From Bacteroidales bacterium (lineage in GTDB: Bacteria > Bacteroidota > Bacteroidia > Bacteroidales > Muribaculaceae), in contig JAQXVL010000056.1 of NCBI GenBank assembly GCA_029224905.1, positions 1 to 40,524 on the forward strand: DNA of 40,524 nt, in the 5' to 3' direction. The notes below the pieces were generated by a model, which saw only the letters and a list, made by a program, of their open reading frames with translations, made no database searches and was not told the origin of the DNA. Position 1 is the stretch's first letter. Every line of letters begins with the position of its first letter. Made by a program: the position numbers and the translations under genes. Of the stretch, positions 37,712 to 40,524 are shown piece by piece.

Positions 37712-39058
37712 TTATGTCAATTGGTAGACAAAAACGGCGAGGATGGCCGCCGGGGCTACGAACTTGAGGCAGAACACGATGGGGCGGTAGAGCAGGCGCG
37801 CTGTTTTGCCGTTGTTGGTCAATTGATTGTGCAGCAGATTCTTGTCCATCATCCATCCGGCAAAGATTGAGAAGAATATTCCGCAGATGGGCATAAAGTA
37901 GTTTGCCGTGACGTTGTTGAACAGGTCGAACACGGTTTGCCCGAAGATTGTGAAATCGCTGAGCATGCCGAACGACAGGGCGCAGATGGTGCCAAACACG
38001 AGGGCTATGATGAAGTTGAGCAGCGACGCCTTTTCGCGCGACATGTGCCATTCTTCGCTGAAAAAGGCTATGGAGATTTCGCTCATCGAGATTGTTGACG
38101 TTATCGATGCCAGGAAGAGCAGAAAGAAGAATCCGGCTGCCCAGAATTGACCTCCGGCAGTTTGCGAGAAGATGTAGGGGAGTACCTCGAACACTAACCG
38201 CGGACCTTCGGCGGGCTCCATGTTGAATGAGAACAGGGCGGGGAAGATTATCAGTCCGGCAATGATGGCAAACACGGTGTCGAGTCCGGCGATGATTGAT
38301 GCACTCTTGACGAGCGGCACGTCGCGTTTGAAGTACGATGCGTAGGTGAGCAGCGTACTTACACCGAGGCTCAGCGAGAAGAATGCTTGTCCCATAGCGC
38401 CGAGCAGCACGTCGGGCGTAATTTTGCTGAAATCGGGGACGAACAAGAATTTCAGTCCTTCGGCGGCTCCCGGCATCATCAGCGATTTGACGCAGAACAC
38501 CACAAGGATGACAAACAGCAACGGCGTCATCAGATTCGACATTCGCTCGATTCCGCTACGCACGCCGCGGCGCAGAATCAGGTAGTTGAGCGTCAAAAAT
38601 ACTATTGTCCAATGCAGTGGGCGCATACTTTCGCCGGTGAACGTGCGGAAGTAGTCGGAGTAGTATTGCTCTCCGGCTTGCGACGAGAGTGCGCCGTTGA
38701 GCGAAGCAAAGCCGTATTCCAACGTCCAGCCTGCTACTACGGAGTAAAAACTGAGAATCATCAGTGATGAGAGTATGCCCAGATACGAAATCCAATGCCA
38801 TCGGCTGCCGCGGCGTTCCAGATTACGCAGTGCGCCCAAGACGTTGGTCTGCGAGGCGCGTCCGATGACGAATTCGCTGCATATCAGTGGAATGCCGATG
38901 ATGGCTACCATGGCAAGGTAGATAATCAGAAATGCGCCTCCGCCGTGTTGTCCGGCTTCGTAAGGGAAGCGCCAAATGTTTCCTAATCCGATTGCCGAGC
39001 CTACACTGGCTGCTATCACTCCGATTTTTGTGGCAAATAGTGTTCGTTGATTCTTCAT
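37712..39058 (-). CDS. Sodium-dependent transporter, SNF (NSS) family
   Basis: FATKIGVIAASVGSAIGLGNIWRFPYEAGQHGGGAFLIIYL; GQAFFSLSLGVSTLLTYASYF. Confidence 0.94.
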   Translation of the reverse strand: MKNQRTLFATKIGVIAASVGSAIGLGNIWRFPYEAGQHGGGAFLIIYLAMVAIIGIPLICSEFVIGRASQTNVLGALRNLERRGSRWHWISYLGILSSLMILSFYSVVAGWTLEYGFASLNGALSSQAGEQYYSDYFRTFTGESMRPLHWTIVFLTLNYLILRRGVRSGIERMSNLMTPLLFVILVVFCVKSLMMPGAAEGLKFLFVPDFSKITPDVLLGAMGQAFFSLSLGVSTLLTYASYFKRDVPLVKSASIIAGLDTVFAIIAGLIIFPALFSFNMEPAEGPRLVFEVLPYIFSQTAGGQFWAAGFFFLLFLASITSTISMSEISIAFFSEEWHMSREKASLLNFIIALVFGTICALSFGMLSDFTIFGQTVFDLFNNVTANYFMPICGIFFSIFAGWMMDKNLLHNQLTNNGKTARLLYRPIVFCLKFVAPAAILAVFVYQLT

Positions 39059-39342
39059 TTCCGTCTGTTTAGTTTGTCTTTAAGCGGGTCGATGTCGCTT
39101 GCCGACTGCTTTTTGTTAGGTTTTTTCTTTGTCTTTTTAGTCTTATGCCGTGTGGCTATGGTGTCGGCTTCGAGGCTGTCGATGGCGTTGAGCAGACGCT
39201 CGGTGGCAGTCGTTTGTGCTTCTGTAGAAGGCTTGTCGCTTGTGTCGGCATTGTGCATCGCCCATACGCAGACGATTGCCAGAGCACAGACTACGGCAAG
39301 GATTGTCAATCCCAAGCGCTCGCGACGTGTCAGCCTTTCCAT
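39055..39342 (-). CDS. Small single-pass membrane protein of unknown function (95 aa)
   Basis: LGLTILAVVCALAIVCVWAMHNAD TM segment plus basic tail KTKKTKKKPNKK; overlaps both neighbouring genes by a few nt. Confidence 0.65.
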   Translation of the reverse strand: MERLTRRERLGLTILAVVCALAIVCVWAMHNADTSDKPSTEAQTTATERLLNAIDSLEADTIATRHKTKKTKKKPNKKQSASDIDPLKDKLNRRK

Positions 39343-40524
39343 TAAAGTGATTCAATGATTTTGTTGATAAACACAATGGCAATGAGCAGCGGCGATATGT
39401 AGCGCACCACAAATACCAGTGCCGGGAAGATGCGCGACTTCATCGAGCCGTTGTTGGTCATCTCACGTTCCAAGAACGACTTCGGCAATACGTGTCCGAC
39501 GTAGATGCACACGGCGATTGCTACAAGTGGCAACATTATGTTGGCTGTAAAATAGTCGAGCAAGTCGAAAAATGTCATGCCGAAGAGCGTGTAGTCGCTC
39601 CACGGGCCGAGCGACAGCGACGATACGGTGCTCAGCAGAAGCAGCGGAAGCATAATGACTACGCATGCCGTGCGGCGACTCATTCCCGTTTTGCCCGTCA
39701 GAAAGGCGATGACCACTTCGCCGAGCGACACTGTCGACGTCAGCGCTGCTACGACGAGCAGGAAGAAGAACAGCAACGCCCATACGTAGGTCATATGCAT
39801 ATGCTCGAAAATCTGCGGTAAGGTGACGAAGATTAGTGCCGTACCATCTGTTTTGCCCTCGATGCCGAACGACTTCATTGCCGGGAAGATGATTAGTCCC
39901 ATCAAAATGGCAACCACAAATACCAGCGACGAAACCGTTACCGACGTGCGTCCCAGCCGCGTTGTCGAAGGGTAGTACGACGAGTAGGTTATCAAAATGC
40001 CCATACCCAAACTCAGCGAGAAGAATGCTTGCCCGACGGCGCTTATGAGCACATTGGCGTTCAGTTTGCTCCAATCGGGGCGCAGGAAGTAGTCGACGCC
40101 CTCGCCGGCTCCGGGCAACGTCAGCGACACGCCGCAGAGCACTACTAAGATAATAAATAGCGTAGGCATCAGCATATTAGCCATGCGCTCGATGCCTTTG
40201 TGCACGCCGCGCAGCAGTACGAACAAGTTGAGGAATATCATTATCGCGGTCCACATCACTGGCTTGAATCCCGACGTGATTGCCTCGTTCATTATGCCGG
40301 AGAAGTATGCCGTCGATTCGACCCCTTCGGGCACCGACGAAATTTCGCCGGTAAGCGACAGCCATAGATATTCGAGCGTCCAGCCCGACACAACGATGTA
40401 GAACGACAAAATCAAGTAGGAAGCCACGACGGCTATCGCTCCGACAATCCACCACGGCTTGCCGGGTGTCAGTTTCTTGAACGACCCGACGGCATCGGCT
40501 CCGCTGCCGCGTCCTAACGAAAAT
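39342..40524 (-). CDS. Second sodium-dependent SNF-family transporter, 5' end outside the window
   Basis: GQAFFSLSLGMGILITYSSYYP; the frame continues upstream of the track start (LGRGSGADAVGSFKKLTPGKPWWIVGAIAVVASYLIL) to the window edge. Confidence 0.92.
   Translation of the reverse strand, partial: FSLGRGSGADAVGSFKKLTPGKPWWIVGAIAVVASYLILSFYIVVSGWTLEYLWLSLTGEISSVPEGVESTAYFSGIMNEAITSGFKPVMWTAIMIFLNLFVLLRGVHKGIERMANMLMPTLFIILVVLCGVSLTLPGAGEGVDYFLRPDWSKLNANVLISAVGQAFFSLSLGMGILITYSSYYPSTTRLGRTSVTVSSLVFVVAILMGLIIFPAMKSFGIEGKTDGTALIFVTLPQIFEHMHMTYVWALLFFFLLVVAALTSTVSLGEVVIAFLTGKTGMSRRTACVVIMLPLLLLSTVSSLSLGPWSDYTLFGMTFFDLLDYFTANIMLPLVAIAVCIYVGHVLPKSFLEREMTNNGSMKSRIFPALVFVVRYISPLLIAIVFINKIIESL

Overview
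The window looks like Bacteroidota chromosome, probably Bacteroidales and Muribaculaceae-like, judged from gene content and from promoters matching TTTG-N20-21-TAnnTTTG. Most of it is housekeeping: pepD, tsaD, cinA, rpmB-rpmG-DUF4295, the ilvD-ilvB-ilvN-thioesterase-ilvC operon, metG, xseA-xseB, prfB, tRNA-Arg(CCG), cdaA, folP. Accessory modules are a SusC/SusD locus with a zinc-metallohydrolase lipoprotein and a DUF4302 lipoprotein, a sorting-domain secreted protein, a DUF4143 ATPase, an orphan ECF sigma factor, a four-helix-bundle (S23/IVP-like) gene and two SNF-family transporters. The signals most worth following up, all read directly from the sequence, are: (1) a complete attenuator upstream of ilvD, with promoter, a Val/Ile/Leu-rich leader peptide, a 1:2 hairpin, an antiterminator and a terminator, absent from the ORF track; (2) 22-nt-period arrays of small covarying hairpins in inverted orientation on both sides of the four-helix-bundle gene; (3) a MITE-like imperfect palindrome with 19-bp perfect terminal inverted repeats that supplies the 3' end of cinA; (4) a canonical prfB +1 programmed frameshift (AGGAGG TAT CTT TGA C) that the ORF track truncates; (5) three tandem repeats whose promoter-proximal copy overlaps the DUF4143 ATPase core promoter. 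No database search was possible, so family names come from recognisable motifs and novelty is not established.
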